Below, in pieces: positions 39,626 to 49,902 of a stretch of 64,000 nt of DNA. Source of the DNA: Verrucomicrobia bacterium SCGC AAA164-E04 (GTDB lineage Bacteria; Verrucomicrobiota; Verrucomicrobiia; Limisphaerales; AAA164-E04); the NCBI GenBank assembly GCA_000383715.1, contig KB911950.1, forward strand, positions 151,228-215,227, written 5' to 3'. Made by a program: the position numbers and the translations under genes. Numbering within the stretch: the stretch's first letter is position 1; each line of letters opens with the position of its first letter. Under the pieces are notes generated by a model that saw only the letters and a program-made list of their open reading frames with translations, had not been told where the DNA came from and made no database searches.

Positions 39626-41266
39626 ATGCACAAAGTTGGATCCATCATGAACAATCTCCAATGGCCCCGCTTAACATTGAACCTAAGTCTGATTGCAATG
39701 TGCTTTCCGTCAGGTATCGGGATTTTGTTATCTGCCCAAATCCCAAATGATTGGGCTAACAAAGAGGGGCGTGATGAGATGGTTTTGATCTATGACGGGA
39801 AAACGGATGAGGCCATCAAGCTCTATCAGAAGCGGTTGGTCGATGACCCAAATCGTCAGGAAGCTCTTTTTGGTTTGGCTGTGGCTCATGCAAAAAAAGG
39901 GGAAGGTGAGCAGGCGATGACTTTTGTAACGCGTGCTTTGGGTGCGGGATTACCTTTTGAGCGTTTCACCGCAGGTCCGCGTGAGATGCTTGAGTCACTT
40001 CATGGTTTATCTGCATTTAAATCGTTAAAAAATGAAAAAAATAAACTATGGATACATGGCCCTATTCTGGGGGCGGTAACGGATTCTTCCGCCAGTTTCT
40101 GGGTTCGAACGGAACGGCAAGCTTCGTTTGCCGTGGAGTTGTATCCCGTCCAGCAGGGCCGACGTTCCAAAACGATACTCTCAGAAGCAGTCTTGACCAA
40201 GGTTGAGGATGATTTCACAGCCACGGTTCAGGTGGGGAAGCTTAAAGCGAATCAAACCTACCGATATCGACTTATTCTGGATGGGGAAAAGACTTCGGAT
40301 GTATTTCAGTTTCGGACTTTCCCCAAACAGAATCGATCCGCCATTTTTAAAGTAGCATTTGGTGGTGGGGCGGCTTACACCCCGGAATTTGAACGTGTTT
40401 TCACAACCATCAAAAGTCATCAACCCGTTGCCTTTCTCCAATTGGGCGACAATATTTATGTAGACCAACCCGAAAAACGGGCCATCCAGCGTTATTGCTA
40501 CTACCGCCGTCAATCTTCCATTCCTTACCGAGCATTAGCGTCCTCAGTCTCAATTGCATCCATTTGGGACGATCACGATTTTGGTGATAATGATTGTTGG
40601 TATGGAGACGATCCTGATAGTCCGGCATGGAAGCCTACGGTCCTCAAGACCTTTCAAGAGAATTGGAACAATCATGCTTATGGGAGTGGAGTAGAAGCCC
40701 CGGGCTGCTATCATGATTTTTACGTAGGTGACGTCCATTTCCTCATGCTGGATTGTCGTTATTACCGAACCAACCCAAAAGTCGACGAGGGCCGCACCAT
40801 GCTGGGAATTCCTCAGAAAAAGTGGTTGTATCAAACCCTTCGTAATTCCAAGGGTATCTTCAAGATTATTGCTTCATCGGTTCCCTTTGCCTCTGGAGTC
40901 AAGCCGCGCAGTCGTGATCCATGGGATGGTTATCCAGAAGAAAGGGAAGAGATCTTTTCATTTCTTCAACAAAACCGGATTGAAGGGGTGGCCTTGATTG
41001 CTGCTGATCGTCACCGCTCTGACATATGGAAAATAGAGAGACCGGATGCTTATCCATTATATGAGTTCATGTCCTCTCGATTAACAAACATACATGTTCA
41101 CAAGGTAATGGAAAAAAGTCTCTTCGGTTACAATGCCAAACGATCCTTTGGCATATTGAGCTTTGATACCACCTCCAAAGATCCTGCGCTCACTTATCAT
41201 ATTCAAACCGTCGATGATGAACCCATCTATCAGCGGACAGTCAAGCTTAGCGAATTGCGCTTCTAG
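39626..41266 (+). CDS. PhoD-like alkaline phosphatase/metallophosphatase with N-terminal TPR region
   Basis: FLQLGDNIYVDQPEKRAI, SIWDDHDFGDNDCW, FLMLDCRYYR, LIAADRHRSDI; N-terminal TPR-like IKLYQKRLVDDPNRQEALFGLAVAHAKKGE. Confidence 0.9.
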   Translation: MHKVGSIMNNLQWPRLTLNLSLIAMCFPSGIGILLSAQIPNDWANKEGRDEMVLIYDGKTDEAIKLYQKRLVDDPNRQEALFGLAVAHAKKGEGEQAMTFVTRALGAGLPFERFTAGPREMLESLHGLSAFKSLKNEKNKLWIHGPILGAVTDSSASFWVRTERQASFAVELYPVQQGRRSKTILSEAVLTKVEDDFTATVQVGKLKANQTYRYRLILDGEKTSDVFQFRTFPKQNRSAIFKVAFGGGAAYTPEFERVFTTIKSHQPVAFLQLGDNIYVDQPEKRAIQRYCYYRRQSSIPYRALASSVSIASIWDDHDFGDNDCWYGDDPDSPAWKPTVLKTFQENWNNHAYGSGVEAPGCYHDFYVGDVHFLMLDCRYYRTNPKVDEGRTMLGIPQKKWLYQTLRNSKGIFKIIASSVPFASGVKPRSRDPWDGYPEEREEIFSFLQQNRIEGVALIAADRHRSDIWKIERPDAYPLYEFMSSRLTNIHVHKVMEKSLFGYNAKRSFGILSFDTTSKDPALTYHIQTVDDEPIYQRTVKLSELRF

Positions 41267-41405
41267 TATGAGGATTGAGCCCGTTCAACTTGGTTTTCTA
41301 CCGTCTGGTCTGGAGCCTCAATGCTCAATGCATTGACTCGTATACTGGATGACCGTTAAATGTCTAGACGCTCAGCGGTGTCGACCCGGCTGTGATATCA
41401 CGACC

Positions 41406-41573
41406 ATGTTTGGTTCAAAAAAAAATAAAGAGGAGCATCGGTATTACCTTCTTCCAGGAATGGGACGAAGCAATCGTCAACGCCATGCCCAGTTCCTGCG
41501 ATGGGCTTTGGTCGTTGGAATTCTGGTTTCCGGGTTGGTAGCGTTTTTTATCTACTATATGAATCGCATTTGA
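41406..41573 (+). CDS. Small single-pass membrane protein (55 aa)
   Basis: MFGSKKNKEEHRYYLLPGMGRSNRQRHAQFLRWALVVGILVSGLVAFFIYYMNRI; basic N-terminus then one TM helix. Confidence 0.6.
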   Translation: MFGSKKNKEEHRYYLLPGMGRSNRQRHAQFLRWALVVGILVSGLVAFFIYYMNRI

Positions 41574-41641
41574 TTGCGCTCTTCTCTCGAATGTCTTGCG
41601 CGTCAATTTCTGGTGTATATACCTGAAAACCTATTGTCACA

Positions 41642-42958
41642 GTGTCATCTCATCCTATGAATACAAATCCCAGATCTGAGAAATCCCCCAATCGAAGAAC
41701 CTTTATGGCTCAACTTGGGGCACTACTCGGATCAGCTGCCGTTGGGGCTGAATTGAATGCGCAAACGGCGAGCAATCCCTTCACTGTCCCTGTTCCTATT
41801 TCAACAAATCGCCCCATCTACAATTCCGATGTAGGGTCCATGTGGCCATTGATCCAAAACCAGGCTAAAAGAGCTTACTTTCCTTATTCCTTCACCCGGG
41901 AAAACTATACAAATTTAAAAACCTGGAAGCATGTTACGAGGAATCGACTCGTCGATCTGCTGCATCATACTCCAGTGCAATGGCCCCCCAAGCCTACCAA
42001 ACTCAAAGAAACCGATGCTGGAGATTTCATGATTGAAGAAATCACATTCAGCACTACCAAGGATACTCGAGTTCCCGCTTACGTGCTCGTTCCTAAAAAT
42101 GCCGTCAAACGAGGAACGCCAGCTGTCATTTTAATGCATGACCACGGTGGTTTTTACATGTGGGGAAAGGAAAAGTTAGTCAAATTGCCTGATGAACACA
42201 CGATCCTTACCGAATACAGGCAACGTTATTATGAAGGCCAATCGCTGGGGGCGGATCTGGCGCGTCAGGGTTATCTGGTGGTCGTCATCGATATGCTTTA
42301 CTGGGGTAATCGACGTTATATGATGGATGGGGATCCAGATGCATGGTGGGATCGTCCTGACGACCTGGCACCCGATCAAGTCAATTCATTCAATATACGT
42401 GCGTCCACCTACGAACACTTGCTGGATCGCACCCTGCTGGCAGCGGGAACAACTTGGGCAGGGATAGCCGCCTGGGATGATATTCGTACGGTGGATTATC
42501 TCTGGAGTCGCCCTGAAGTCGATCGTAGCCGTATTGGTTGTGTTGGGTTTTCGACTGGGGGTATGCGTGCCATGATGCTATCTGCATTGGATGATCGCAT
42601 CAAGGCGACCGTGAACGCCTGCTGGATGACCTCCATGCCATACCAACTACAAAACAATATCAAGTTCACCATGGGGTATTCCATACTTATTCCGGGTATG
42701 TCACGTTACATGGATTTTTCGGATCTAGCAGCTTTGTCCATGCCTGGTGCTCTGATGGTGTTGGGTGGGGGTAAGGATAGCTTCTTTAATCAAGAAGGAG
42801 TCAACGCAGCCTACAAGCAAATCAATCAATCTTTCTCCAAAGGTGGATTCGATGACCGACTCTATATTCAGGAACACGACACAGGACATATCTTTAATCG
42901 GCAAATGCAAGAAACCGCCTGGAGCTTTTTGAAAAAGCATTTGATGGATCTGACCTAG
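41642..42958 (+). CDS. Secreted alpha/beta hydrolase (dienelactone hydrolase/acetylxylan esterase-like), Tat-type N-terminus
   Basis: SPNRRTFMAQLGALLGSAAVGA; GTPAVILMHDHGGF; RIGCVGFSTGGMRAMML (GxSxG); HDTGH. Confidence 0.88.
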   Translation: MSSHPMNTNPRSEKSPNRRTFMAQLGALLGSAAVGAELNAQTASNPFTVPVPISTNRPIYNSDVGSMWPLIQNQAKRAYFPYSFTRENYTNLKTWKHVTRNRLVDLLHHTPVQWPPKPTKLKETDAGDFMIEEITFSTTKDTRVPAYVLVPKNAVKRGTPAVILMHDHGGFYMWGKEKLVKLPDEHTILTEYRQRYYEGQSLGADLARQGYLVVVIDMLYWGNRRYMMDGDPDAWWDRPDDLAPDQVNSFNIRASTYEHLLDRTLLAAGTTWAGIAAWDDIRTVDYLWSRPEVDRSRIGCVGFSTGGMRAMMLSALDDRIKATVNACWMTSMPYQLQNNIKFTMGYSILIPGMSRYMDFSDLAALSMPGALMVLGGGKDSFFNQEGVNAAYKQINQSFSKGGFDDRLYIQEHDTGHIFNRQMQETAWSFLKKHLMDLT

Positions 42959-43234
42959 TCTACTGCCGGATGCCTGGCTGGTTCAGGGTTTAGAATATTT
43001 ATGGATTGTCTATCATCAATTTTCGCCCACCGATGAGTTCACTTCGTTCCAAAATGCGCTTTCTCTTTGTGAGCCAGTATTGAACTAATCAGCAGGATAG
43101 CCTGCAGCTAGGCTGTCTTGGGCTTCTGGTATTTGCCTGGAAAACCACCCCCAGTTTTTTGATTTGAGCTGCAGGCAGTCTGAGATTTGGCTGCAGGGCC
43201 GTTCATCCAGTCTTTGCGATCCATGGTGCGCGCT

Positions 43235-43256
43235 GTAAGCATTGATCAATGCTTAC
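43235..43256. repeat. Perfect 22-bp palindrome in intergenic region
   Basis: gtaagcattgatcaatgcttac equals its own reverse complement. Confidence 0.9.
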
Positions 43257-43401
43257 CTGCTGAAAATAAGATTTGTTATCTAGCCTAAATTTTAAAGGTG
43301 GTGCCAATGACAAGAGTAGAGGCATTTCCAGTGGGGAGATGATCGCGCTTTAGATGTTCAAGTATTTGCAATGGTTCATTGCTTTCCCTTAGACTGATCT
43401 C

Positions 43402-44793
43402 ATGAGAATTACAATCTACCTCCACGCTTTGTCTTTGAGGGTGCTGGTATCTTTTATCAGTTTTGCCTGTCTCGCAGAGGAACACTTTACTCCCGATCAT
43501 CTTGCATCGACCTATCGTGACAGCGCGGAATCTTTGATCCGAAAAGCTTTGGACAGTGATCATGGGTTTGAACGGCTTGCTGAGATGTGCGATCGGTTTG
43601 GTCCGCGTTTCAGCGGGTCTGCAACCTTGGAGCAGGCAATTGATTGGGCCTTGGAAGAAATGGAAAAGGATGGGTTCTCCAAAGTAAGAGGCGAGCCTGT
43701 GATGGTTCCTCGATGGGTGCGGGGAAAAGAATCGCTATCGATCATAAGCCCATTGGAAAAATCATGTCGAATGCTTGGGCTTGGAGGAAGTGTAGGTACT
43801 GGGCCTGATGGTGTCGTAGCTGAGGTTCTGGTCGTTCAAAGTTTTGAAGAGTTGAAAGCGAATCAGGTGCAGGCCAAGGGGAAGATTGTTTTGTTCAACG
43901 CGCCTTTCACGGATTACGGAGCCACCGTCGTCTTTCGGGTACGCGGTGCCATTGAAGCGGCGAAGGCTGGTGCAGTTGCAAGTTTGATTCGATCGGTCGG
44001 CCCTTTTTCCATGCAGACTCCTCACACGGGCATGATGGTATATGACGATGCTGTGCCTCGTATTCCTCATGCGGCGATTACCTTGGAAGATGCCATGCTT
44101 CTTGAACGTATGCAGGAACGTGGGGATTTGTTGAAGGTTGAGCTTCACATGGAAGCCCAAAACATGGAACCGAGCCTTTCACGCAATGTCGTGGCTGAAA
44201 TCCCAGGCCTTGAATCTCCCGAAGAAATCGTGCTCATCAGTGGTCATATTGACTCCTGGGATGTGGGGCAAGGTGCCATGGATGATGGCGGAGGCTGCCT
44301 CGCAATGTGGGAAGCGGCGCGACTGATTCTCAAAGCGGGCTTACGTCCACGACGCACCATACGTGTTGTTCTGTGGACGAATGAAGAAAACGGCATGGCC
44401 GGTGTGCGCACTTACAGAGACCAACACAAAGAGGCATTGGAGCATCACGTCCTGGCGATCGAATCAGATGCAGGCACCTTCAAGCCTCAAGGGTTCAGCT
44501 TCACCGGCAGCGAAAAAGCGATGCCTTATCTTGAAGCCATTGGCAGCTTATTAGGTCCCATTGAGGCGCAGCGACTGAAGTGGGGTGCGGGTGCTTCCGA
44601 CATCATGCGCTTGGTGCCGGATGGGGTTCCAGTGATGGGGCTGGATGTGGATCGAACGAAATACTTCTGGTATCACCATACGGACGCGGACACGATCGAT
44701 AAGCTGGACGTGAAAGAATTCAATCAATGCGTGGCCGCCTCCGCGGTAATGACGTGGATTGTTGCCGATATGCCATTGAGTCTACCTCGATAG
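43402..44793 (+). CDS. Secreted M28-family zinc aminopeptidase/carboxypeptidase
   Basis: VLISGHIDSWDVGQGAMDDGGGCLAMWEA, VVLWTNEENGMAG, YFWYHHTDADTIDKLD. Confidence 0.93.
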   Translation: MRITIYLHALSLRVLVSFISFACLAEEHFTPDHLASTYRDSAESLIRKALDSDHGFERLAEMCDRFGPRFSGSATLEQAIDWALEEMEKDGFSKVRGEPVMVPRWVRGKESLSIISPLEKSCRMLGLGGSVGTGPDGVVAEVLVVQSFEELKANQVQAKGKIVLFNAPFTDYGATVVFRVRGAIEAAKAGAVASLIRSVGPFSMQTPHTGMMVYDDAVPRIPHAAITLEDAMLLERMQERGDLLKVELHMEAQNMEPSLSRNVVAEIPGLESPEEIVLISGHIDSWDVGQGAMDDGGGCLAMWEAARLILKAGLRPRRTIRVVLWTNEENGMAGVRTYRDQHKEALEHHVLAIESDAGTFKPQGFSFTGSEKAMPYLEAIGSLLGPIEAQRLKWGAGASDIMRLVPDGVPVMGLDVDRTKYFWYHHTDADTIDKLDVKEFNQCVAASAVMTWIVADMPLSLPR

Positions 44794-44840
44794 CTACGTG
44801 GTTTTCTGGTTCTGAAACCTGTTTTTAAAAAAGTAATCAA

Positions 44841-45674
44841 GTGAATTGGTCAACTTGTAAGCATCAATGGGCCTTGCAGGGAGTTCCCAAGGTGATGGGC
44901 ATATTGAATGTCACGCCCGATTCTTTTTCTGATGGAGGATCTTATGTCGATGTCCCCAAAGCTGTGGATCGTGGTTTGGAGATGGTGGAAGAGGGGGTGG
45001 ATCTGGTCGATATAGGGGGTGAATCGACCCGTCCAAACGCTGCAGATGTTGATGTTGCCGAAGAATTGCGGCGTGTCGTGCCTGTTGTGGAAGCCTTGGT
45101 CGCTCAATCATCGATTCCGTTGAGTATTGATACTCGCAAGGTTCGGGTAGCCAGAGAAGCAGTCCAGGCAGGAGCGGTGATCATCAATGATGTGGAAGCC
45201 AATCGCCAGGATCCTTCCATGTGGGAATGGGTGGCGGAATCCGGGGCAGGTTATGTCGCCATGCACATGCAGGGGAGTCCGGGGACAATGCAAAAGAACC
45301 CGCAATATGATGATGTGGTAGAAGACGTGATTGAGTTTTTTGGGAATCAACTCGATCTTATTTTCCTCTCAGGAGTAAAAAAGGAACAGGTTATGCTCGA
45401 TGTTGGGATTGGTTTCGGTAAAACCTTGGATCATAACATCAAATTGTTACGCTCCTTGAGATCACTTCAATCCCTTGGTCATCCCCTGCTTTTGGGGGTT
45501 TCCAGAAAGTCGATGTTTCAAACTTTGCTGGGAGTTGAGTCTCCCGGAAAACGTACGCCTGCGGGCTTGGCTTGTGCCTGTTGGGCCATGCAACAAGGAG
45601 TTGGAATGATCAGAACACATGATGTTAGCGAGACAGTGCAGGCGCTTAAAATGTGGGATGCCTTGCAGTCCTGA
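44841..45674 (+). CDS. folP: Dihydropteroate synthase
   Basis: VMGILNVTPDSFSDGGSY, DIGGESTRPNA, LDVGIGFGKT, LLGVSRKS. Confidence 0.95.
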   Translation: MNWSTCKHQWALQGVPKVMGILNVTPDSFSDGGSYVDVPKAVDRGLEMVEEGVDLVDIGGESTRPNAADVDVAEELRRVVPVVEALVAQSSIPLSIDTRKVRVAREAVQAGAVIINDVEANRQDPSMWEWVAESGAGYVAMHMQGSPGTMQKNPQYDDVVEDVIEFFGNQLDLIFLSGVKKEQVMLDVGIGFGKTLDHNIKLLRSLRSLQSLGHPLLLGVSRKSMFQTLLGVESPGKRTPAGLACACWAMQQGVGMIRTHDVSETVQALKMWDALQS

Positions 45675-45682
45675 TATACGAA

Positions 45683-46504
45683 ATGATCTTTGATGCCTCA
45701 TGGGAAACGCTCTGGAGGCCAGTGGTAGAGATATCTATTCTGGCTGTGGGTATCTATTTTGTACTCATGTTCGTGAGGCGGACGCATGGCTGGGGAGTTT
45801 TTATCGGTTTCCTCGTGCTTCTTGGGTTTCTTGTGGTCACGACAGCGCTTCAACTAACAGTGCTCAATTGGATATTACTACAGTTGTTCAGCTTTTCAGC
45901 CTACGCGATCCTGATTCTTTTTCATCCTGAAATCCGTAGGCTACTGTCACGACTCGGGAATCTCCCCAATTTCTCCTTGATCCGTGAACAACGTGAAACG
46001 ATTGAGGTGATCGTTCAAGCTGTTGACCGACTTTCTGATGTCAAGATTGGAGCTTTGATTGCGGTCGAGCAAAGCCACGACCTCTCTCAAGTGCTTGAAC
46101 TGGGAGTTCCTATCGATTGTGAAGCCACGCCTGAAATGTTGGAGACCATTTTTTTCCCAAACAATGCCATACACGATGGTGGCGTGTTGATTGAGGGAGA
46201 TCGCATCTCTCACGCTGCATGTATCCTTCCGCTGACACGTCGTCAGGATCTTCAGAAATCGCTTGGTACCCGACATCGAGCTGCGATTGGATTGAGTGAG
46301 GAAACAGATGCTGTGGTGGTATTGGTTTCGGAAGAGACCGGCATGATTTCTTACGCGCATCAAGGCCAATTGGTGAGAGGTTTGTCTGTTGAGGAATTGC
46401 GTTCCATTCTCAGTACCTTGATTGTAAAAGGAGCAAAATCTGAAAAACGAGTTGAAGAGCAAAAGGACCTTCATAAAATTTTGAACAAGAAAACAGTGAC
46501 CTGA
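45683..46504 (+). CDS. cdaA: CdaA-type diadenylate cyclase
   Basis: Three N-terminal TMs, FHPEIRRLLSRLG, NNAIHDGGVLIEG (DGA-site variant), LGTRHRAAIGLSEETDAVVVLVSEETG. Confidence 0.92.
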   Translation: MIFDASWETLWRPVVEISILAVGIYFVLMFVRRTHGWGVFIGFLVLLGFLVVTTALQLTVLNWILLQLFSFSAYAILILFHPEIRRLLSRLGNLPNFSLIREQRETIEVIVQAVDRLSDVKIGALIAVEQSHDLSQVLELGVPIDCEATPEMLETIFFPNNAIHDGGVLIEGDRISHAACILPLTRRQDLQKSLGTRHRAAIGLSEETDAVVVLVSEETGMISYAHQGQLVRGLSVEELRSILSTLIVKGAKSEKRVEEQKDLHKILNKKTVT

Positions 46505-46507
46505 GCC

Positions 46508-46933
46508 ATGGCATCGATGAAGATCATATTCGCTCAAGTATTTTCCAACCTTACCTGGAAAATGGCGTCGCTGATGATGGCCATTGGCCTATGGGTGGTC
46601 ATTCGTGTGGCGGTTGTGGAGGAAAATGAGGCCAGTCGTGCCGATCAAGGGCTACTCGCAAGTCGAGAGTTTACCGAGGTTCCGATCATTGTTCAAACGT
46701 CATCCACGGACACCAATCGATATGTCATCGAGCCTCAAACCGTTCGAATCAAAGTGGAAGGGCAGGCCAAACTGCTGGAATCAGCGGATGCCAGCAGGAT
46801 GAGGGTTGTTGCGGATTTTACCCATCAATCAGGTGAAAACGAATTTGCAGTAACGTTGGCAGTTGAAATTCCACCTGAATTTGAGCTCAAGCATTGCGAA
46901 CCTCAAAGCATTCGCGTCGAAAAAGCGGATTAA
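46508..46933 (+). CDS. YbbR/CdaR-like membrane-anchored regulator
   Basis: Follows cdaA directly; N-terminal TM, then YbbR-like VPIIVQTSSTDTNRYVIEPQTVRIKVEGQ. Confidence 0.8.
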   Translation: MASMKIIFAQVFSNLTWKMASLMMAIGLWVVIRVAVVEENEASRADQGLLASREFTEVPIIVQTSSTDTNRYVIEPQTVRIKVEGQAKLLESADASRMRVVADFTHQSGENEFAVTLAVEIPPEFELKHCEPQSIRVEKAD

Positions 46934-47216
46934 AGTGGACATTCAGCGACCTTAAGCAAGTTCCGTAGAACCTCTCTCCATAAGCAAGGAAGCCAATCGC
47001 CAACGTTTTTGCTTAGCCTCGGAGAAATGGGTTTCATTCCTTAGCCCACCTCAGGTTAATGAGCCCAACAATAAATCGCCAGAAGCCCTTGGTTACCAAA
47101 GATTTTTTAACTTCGCAATGAGCTCGCGCGTGTCGTTTCTCACGCAAATGTTACCTATGGGGATGAACTCTGTGTATCACTTCACTCAATGAGACAGGGG
47201 CTATCTGGTCTTCTTT

Positions 47217-48227
47217 TTACTTGTCTGCTAGTTGCACTGCCAACTGAATCGCGCTGAACAGGCTGCTGGGACTGGCTTTTCCCTGCCAGGCAATGTCCAA
47301 TGCTGTGCCATGATCAACGCTGGTGCGGATGATCGAGAGTCCTAGAGTTGTGTTCACCGCGCAATCGAACGCGAGAGCTTTCACTGGAATATGGCCCTGA
47401 TCGTGATACATGCAGACGAAGACATCGGTTGATTTGCGTTTCCATGGAAGGAATGCAGTGTCCGGGGGCAAAGGACCTTCAACATCGATACCCTTCTGGC
47501 GTGCCATCTCAATGGCAGGTAGAATGATTTCCTCTTCTTCGTGATTACCGAATAAGCCATGTTCACCCGCGTGAGGGTTCAATCCGCAAACAACAATCTT
47601 AGGATGACGTTGGCGAATGCGCTGAAGGTTTTCAGCCGAGAGTTCAATCACTTCAAGAATGCGTTCTTTGGTCAATAATTTCGGCACTTCTGCATAGCCC
47701 ACGTGAACTGTTACGAAAGTACAGGTAATGGCTTCCGAGTATTGCATCATGCACCATCTCTCAGAGCCTGCTCTGGCAGCGAACATTTCTGTGTGACCAG
47801 GATAGGGGATGGATGCCTTATGAAGTGCTTCTTTGTTGATAGGGGCAGTGGTTACTGCTGCGACACTGCCACCCAGAGCCGCATCCATTGCTTTCTGTAT
47901 GTATTGGTAGCTGGCTTGCCCTGTTCGAGCATTCACTTTGGCCGGTTGGAAATATTGTTGGTCCATACCTGCAACATGGAGAATGCAAGGATCTTGAACT
48001 AATTTCAAACTTGTTAAGTTTGTGTCACTGATCACCGGGTAAGTGCATTTTTCACCCAATGCCTCTGCGCATCGGCTTAAAATATCAGCATCACCAAAAA
48101 TGACCGGAACACAGCTTTTCAGGACGCCTGGGTCTTTCAATGCTTGCAGGCAGATTTCCGGCCCTACTCCTGCAGGGTCTCCCATGGTGATTGCGATGAC
48201 AGGCTTACTCATGACCATTGAAGCCAA
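47217..48227 (-). CDS. pdxA: 4-hydroxythreonine-4-phosphate dehydrogenase
   Basis: [56 protein letters not shown]. Confidence 0.95.
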   Translation of the reverse strand: MASMVMSKPVIAITMGDPAGVGPEICLQALKDPGVLKSCVPVIFGDADILSRCAEALGEKCTYPVISDTNLTSLKLVQDPCILHVAGMDQQYFQPAKVNARTGQASYQYIQKAMDAALGGSVAAVTTAPINKEALHKASIPYPGHTEMFAARAGSERWCMMQYSEAITCTFVTVHVGYAEVPKLLTKERILEVIELSAENLQRIRQRHPKIVVCGLNPHAGEHGLFGNHEEEEIILPAIEMARQKGIDVEGPLPPDTAFLPWKRKSTDVFVCMYHDQGHIPVKALAFDCAVNTTLGLSIIRTSVDHGTALDIAWQGKASPSSLFSAIQLAVQLADK

Positions 48228-48282
48228 ACTACTGCGCTCTTTTCAGTTTGTCAGGTTAATTGAAATCCTTTATCAGAGTTGC

Positions 48283-49144
48283 ATGTCGAAATTTTGGATC
48301 ACCTGCCTATTTATAATTATCGCGACTTTTAAGCCTGTCATCGCAGCAGAAACCATATCCCTCTGGAAAGATGGCGCACCTGGCGCTTTGGGAAATGCCG
48401 ACCATGACAATCCCACCCTGACTCTTTACCTGCCGGACGAGGATAAAGCCACGGGAGCGGCGATTGTCATTTTTCCAGGTGGTGGCTATGGAGGCTTGGC
48501 GCAGCATGAAGGCAAAGGTTATGCTGAATGGCTTGCAGAGCATGGTATTGCTGGTCTGGTTCTGAAATACCGCCTGGGTTCCAAGGGATATCGTCACCCT
48601 GTGATGTTGAGCGATGCTTCCCGAGCGGTGCGACTGGCGAAATATCATTCCACTGAATGGGGGATTGACTCGAATCGAATCGGTATCATGGGGTCATCGG
48701 CAGGTGGACACCTGGCGTCCACCCTCGTTACACATTTTGACGGAGGCGATGCATCTGCCAGAGATCCTATTGATCGGCTTTCTTCCCGTCCTGCACTAGG
48801 GATTCTCTGTTACCCGGTGGTCACTTTAGGTGCATTCACCCATGAGGGATCAAAGCGCAATCTGCTTGGGCAAAACCCATCCAAAGATTTGGTGTGGTTG
48901 CTCTCCAATGAACTTCAGGTGTCTTCCGACACACCTCCATGCTTTGTCTGGCATACGTGGGAAGACAAAGCCGTACCCGTCGAAAACAGTCTTCAATTTG
49001 CAGATGCCCTGCGTAAGGCGGGGGGTGGCATTTGATCTGCATGTGTATCAGAAAGGGAGACATGGGATTGGGCTTGGAAATGGTCATCCGTGGACCAAGG
49101 ATTGTCTTTTTTGGCTGCAAGAGCAGGGCTTCCTGGCTCAATGA
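48283..49144 (+). pseudogene. Secreted alpha/beta hydrolase (BD-FAE/acetylxylan esterase-like) interrupted by a single frameshift
   Basis: Frame 1 MSKFWITCL...[13 protein letters not shown]...[15 protein letters not shown]...[10 protein letters not shown] ends at 49035; another frame continues the family-typical C-terminus [36 protein letters not shown] to 49144. Shift maps to G6 run at about 49,019-49,025. Confidence 0.8.
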
Positions 49145-49161
49145 ACTTAAAAAGCAAGGTG

Positions 49162-49854
49162 ATGAATTCCATTGTTGAAATTCGGAACTTAAGCAAAGCT
49201 TACAATCAAGGGGAAATTCAGGTTACTGCGCTTGATGATATTCATTTGAGCATAGACAGCTCCGATTTTCTGACACTGATGGGGCCATCGGGTTCTGGTA
49301 AGTCGACTTTACTTCATATCATTGCGGGTATCGATCGTCAGACCTCTGGAATTTGTAAAGTCCAGAACATTGATCTTTCGAACCTTAACGAATCAGCTCT
49401 GGCCGATTGGCGTAATCAAAATGTGGGTTTCATTTTTCAAAGCTTCAACCTTATCCCTGTCCTCACTGCTTTTGAAAACGTTGAACTTCCGCTGCTGTTG
49501 ACTCGATTGGGCAGGAAAGAAAGGAAGGCCTTGGTCGCAGCTGCGCTCGAGTTGGTTGGCTTGGAAGACCGTTCTCATCATTTGCCAAAACAGCTCAGCG
49601 GTGGACAGGAACAGCGTGTTGCTATCGCACGGGCTCTGGTTACGGACCCTGCTCTGGTCGTCGCCGATGAACCCACCGGCAATTTGGATTCCCAATCGGC
49701 TCAACAAGTATTGGAAATCTTGCAATCGCTCAGTAACGATGCCGGTAAAACAGTCATCATGGTGACGCATGACCCAAAAGCCGCCGCCTTTGGTAAACGC
49801 ATCATTCAACTTGAAAAGGGGCGGTTTGAAAAAGAAGAGCCCCTGGTTTCCTGA
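49162..49854 (+). CDS. LolD/MacB-type ABC transporter ATP-binding protein
   Basis: [48 protein letters not shown]. Confidence 0.94.
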   Translation: MNSIVEIRNLSKAYNQGEIQVTALDDIHLSIDSSDFLTLMGPSGSGKSTLLHIIAGIDRQTSGICKVQNIDLSNLNESALADWRNQNVGFIFQSFNLIPVLTAFENVELPLLLTRLGRKERKALVAAALELVGLEDRSHHLPKQLSGGQEQRVAIARALVTDPALVVADEPTGNLDSQSAQQVLEILQSLSNDAGKTVIMVTHDPKAAAFGKRIIQLEKGRFEKEEPLVS

Positions 49855-49902
49855 GACTTCTTCTCAAAGCCTGGGTTTTTCAATGTATCGTCCATTATTC
49901 GC

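Noticed and set aside
45683-46504. CdaA with DGG instead of DGA in the catalytic motif
   Set aside because: Conservative substitution with the RHR motif and flanking residues intact; probably an ordinary active diadenylate cyclase.
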